Shown here piece after piece: positions 62,382-64,000 of a DNA stretch of 64,000 nt (positions within the stretch are counted from its first letter, which is position 1; the number at the start of each line of letters is the position of its first letter). The notes under the pieces are model-generated. The model saw nothing but the letters and a program-made list of their open reading frames with translations. It did no database searches and was not told where the DNA came from. The stretch is from Alphaproteobacteria bacterium. GTDB lineage: Bacteria > Myxococcota_A > UBA796 > GCA-2862545. The stretch covers positions 310,001-374,000 of the forward strand of contig JACKET010000003.1 in the NCBI GenBank assembly GCA_020632875.1, read 5' to 3'. A program made the position numbers and the translations under genes.

Positions 62382-64000
62382 TTAACCGAGCCGGTACAGC
62401 CCGCGGAACGACACGTCGAAGTCGCGGAGCCACCGCACCGCGCGGCCCCGTGCGGACAGCAGGGCGCTCGAGGCGTGCCACGCGCCCCCGCGGACCGGGA
62501 GGTACGCGTCGGGGCCGGGATCCACGGCGTCTCCGACGCGGTCCGTGCGGCGGCCGGAGTCGTCCCAGCCGTCGAAGCACCAGTCCTGCACGTTGCCGCC
62601 CGCACCGCGCATGCCGTAGGGGCTCGTGTCGACCGGGTAGCTGTCGATCACGGCGCACATCCGCCGCCCGACGTGCGAGTCGGCCATGCAGCACCACGAC
62701 GGGTCGATGTGGGCCCCGCCCCACGGGACGTCCCGCCCGTCGACGCCGCGCGCCGCCTTCTCCCACTCGAGCTCGAGCGGGAGGCGCCAGGCGTGGCCCG
62801 TCTTCGCGGCGAGCCAGTCCAGATAGGCCTGCGCGCCGTCGCGGTCCGTCATCAGCACGGGCCACTCGGGCAACCAGACGTCCCCGTCCGCGTCGACCCC
62901 GAGGCCGAAGCGCCCGCCCTCGTAGCTCAGGATCAGGCGGCCCGGCTGGTCGCTCCCCGACCGCTCGCGGGGGGCGTGGCGCAGGGCTTCCCCCTCGCGG
63001 CCCGCCGCCACGAGATCGTCGAGGAAGGCCACGTACTGCCGGTTGGTGATCTGGAACCGGTGCACCACGAAGCCCGGACACCACACCCGACCGGGCGGCA
63101 GCGCCTGAGCCCCCGCCCCCCCGGCCCGGAACCAGCCGGCCGGCACGTACACCGCATCGTCCGGCAGCGAGCCGCGCGGGGGCAGGAACACCGGTGCGGG
63201 CTCGGTGGCACCGGGCGGGACCCCGTCCCAGTGGCCCTGGCGCGTGATCTCCATCGGGTAGCGCACCGGCTCGCAGTCGGCGTGCACGACGCGGCACAGG
63301 TACGAGCCGCGCGCGACGGGGACGGCGTGGAGCGGGGTGCGCCCGAGCGAGCGCTCGAACACCTCGACCATGCGGAGGTTCTGCTCGACGTACCGGTACA
63401 GCTCGACCTCGGCACCGGGAGGTTCGGTCACCAGCGTGAGCGCGCCGTCTCCGACGATCCACGCCTCGGTCGACGTGCGAACGGGGTGCCGCTCGGGGAG
63501 GGCGCGCGCGTGGGCCTCCAGCAGCGCCACGGCGCGCGCGGCGGCGTCTTCGTCCTGCGCGTCCTCCGCGTGTGCGTGGCGGAGGCGGTACCGCTCGACC
63601 AGCGCCACGTGGGCCTCGTCGAGGTCGGGAGCGATGCGCAGCGCGGCCTGGAGACCCTGCTCCACGCGGAGCTCGGCGAGCTCCGCCTCCCGCCGGAGCA
63701 GCCGCGCCTCGGAGGACTTCGCCCAGGACGGCGCCTTCTCGGCCTCGGGCGCCCACTTCGGCACGTCGACGAGCAGCGCGTCGGCCTCGCTCGCGAGGAC
63801 TTCCGCCCGGCGCTCGAGGGCTTCGGCCTCGCCCACCCCTGCCAGCGCGCGCTCCACGACGGCCAGCGCCTCCTCGCGGCGTCGTGCGCCGTCGAGCCAG
63901 TCCTGCAGGTCGCGCGCGAGCTCGGCGGCCGTGGGGTGGCGGTCTTCGGGACGCAGCGCCATGGCGCGGTCGCAGACGCGCACGAGGGCCGCGGGGAGCC
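62382..64000 (-). CDS. Ser/Thr kinase - SUMF1 (formylglycine enzyme-like) fusion (partial)
   Basis: The gene runs off the right edge; about 539 codons are seen. The first visible residues (LPAALVRVCDRAMALRPEDR, then HPTAAELARDLQDWLDG) are the end of a kinase C-lobe. A helical coiled-coil region with many Arg/Glu follows (about 30-160), then a PEGA-like beta stretch (GALTLVTEPPGAEVELYRY) and a SUMF1/FGE domain (VYVPAGWFRAGG; FQITNRQYVAFLDD; WRLPLELEWEKAARG; GNVQDWCFDGW). Such kinase/SUMF1 fusions are common in myxobacteria and the SUMF1 part may bind ligand instead of oxidising Cys. It is co-transcribed with the FHA regulator. Confidence 0.9.
   Translation of the reverse strand, partial: LPAALVRVCDRAMALRPEDRHPTAAELARDLQDWLDGARRREEALAVVERALAGVGEAEALERRAEVLASEADALLVDVPKWAPEAEKAPSWAKSSEARLLRREAELAELRVEQGLQAALRIAPDLDEAHVALVERYRLRHAHAEDAQDEDAAARAVALLEAHARALPERHPVRTSTEAWIVGDGALTLVTEPPGAEVELYRYVEQNLRMVEVFERSLGRTPLHAVPVARGSYLCRVVHADCEPVRYPMEITRQGHWDGVPPGATEPAPVFLPPRGSLPDDAVYVPAGWFRAGGAGAQALPPGRVWCPGFVVHRFQITNRQYVAFLDDLVAAGREGEALRHAPRERSGSDQPGRLILSYEGGRFGLGVDADGDVWLPEWPVLMTDRDGAQAYLDWLAAKTGHAWRLPLELEWEKAARGVDGRDVPWGGAHIDPSWCCMADSHVGRRMCAVIDSYPVDTSPYGMRGAGGNVQDWCFDGWDDSGRRTDRVGDAVDPGPDAYLPVRGGAWHASSALLSARGRAVRWLRDFDVSFRGLYRLG

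Overview
The window is very GC-rich, with dense, mostly complete genes. It reads like a chromosome segment of a myxobacterium-like deltaproteobacterium (Myxococcota or a close relative). The evidence is a giant Asp-rich surface protein ending in a MYXO-CTERM-like tail, an AgmX/PglI-type protein, an FHA plus AAA+ regulator next to a kinase/SUMF1 fusion, Oar-like plug sequence, many lipoproteins with Asp-Thr linkers, and a LexA box of the type known from Myxococcus. Housekeeping genes (gdhA, rdgB, pncB, imuAB, tRNA-Pro) are mixed with secreted proteins that I mostly cannot name. No phage, integrase, transposase or CRISPR array was seen.

Layout. 1-2.3 kb: a cut-off lipoprotein and an MsbA-like ABC exporter. 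2.3-8.3 kb: membrane and unknown proteins, an HxlR regulator, a gene with an apparent frameshift, a 409-bp inverted-repeat element and a putative metallopeptidase. 8.3-15.6 kb: an LplT-like MFS/PlsC fusion and two related exported proteins, one carrying an Oar-like plug motif. 15.6-25.4 kb: aminotransferase and phosphoesterase, a 1.4-kb non-coding block bounded by inverted repeats, a DUF1244 protein, a pseudokinase fused through a membrane helix to a diheme cytochrome c, gdhA and an FG-GAP/UnbV lipoprotein. 25.4-30.4 kb: small and exported proteins. 30.4-37.0 kb: a six-gene overlapping MoxR/DUF58/DUF4350/SpoIIM/RDD operon on the minus strand. 37.2-45.9 kb: the 2,924-residue calcium-binding-type repeat protein. 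46-51.6 kb: a small protein, the SOS-type imuA-imuB operon, a second inverted-repeat block, rdgB-pncB. 51.7-64 kb: a cytochrome lipoprotein/barrel operon, tRNA-Pro, several lipoproteins, a 740-residue protein coupled to two duplicated Cys-rich lipoproteins, an Ig-like lipoprotein, and an FHA-AAA+ regulator with a kinase/SUMF1 protein.

Many genes are joined by 4-bp start/stop overlaps (ATGA, GTGA, TTGA), so GTG and TTG starts are common and several starts were set by Shine-Dalgarno spacing or these overlaps. The most unusual items are the pseudokinase-cytochrome fusion, the possible effector/immunity-like triplet at 56.5-59.6 kb, the higher-order repeats of the giant protein, the plug motif outside a receptor, the two related inverted-repeat blocks, and the AAA+ regulator lacking GAFTGA. 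All functions are read from motifs and context only; nothing was searched or computed.
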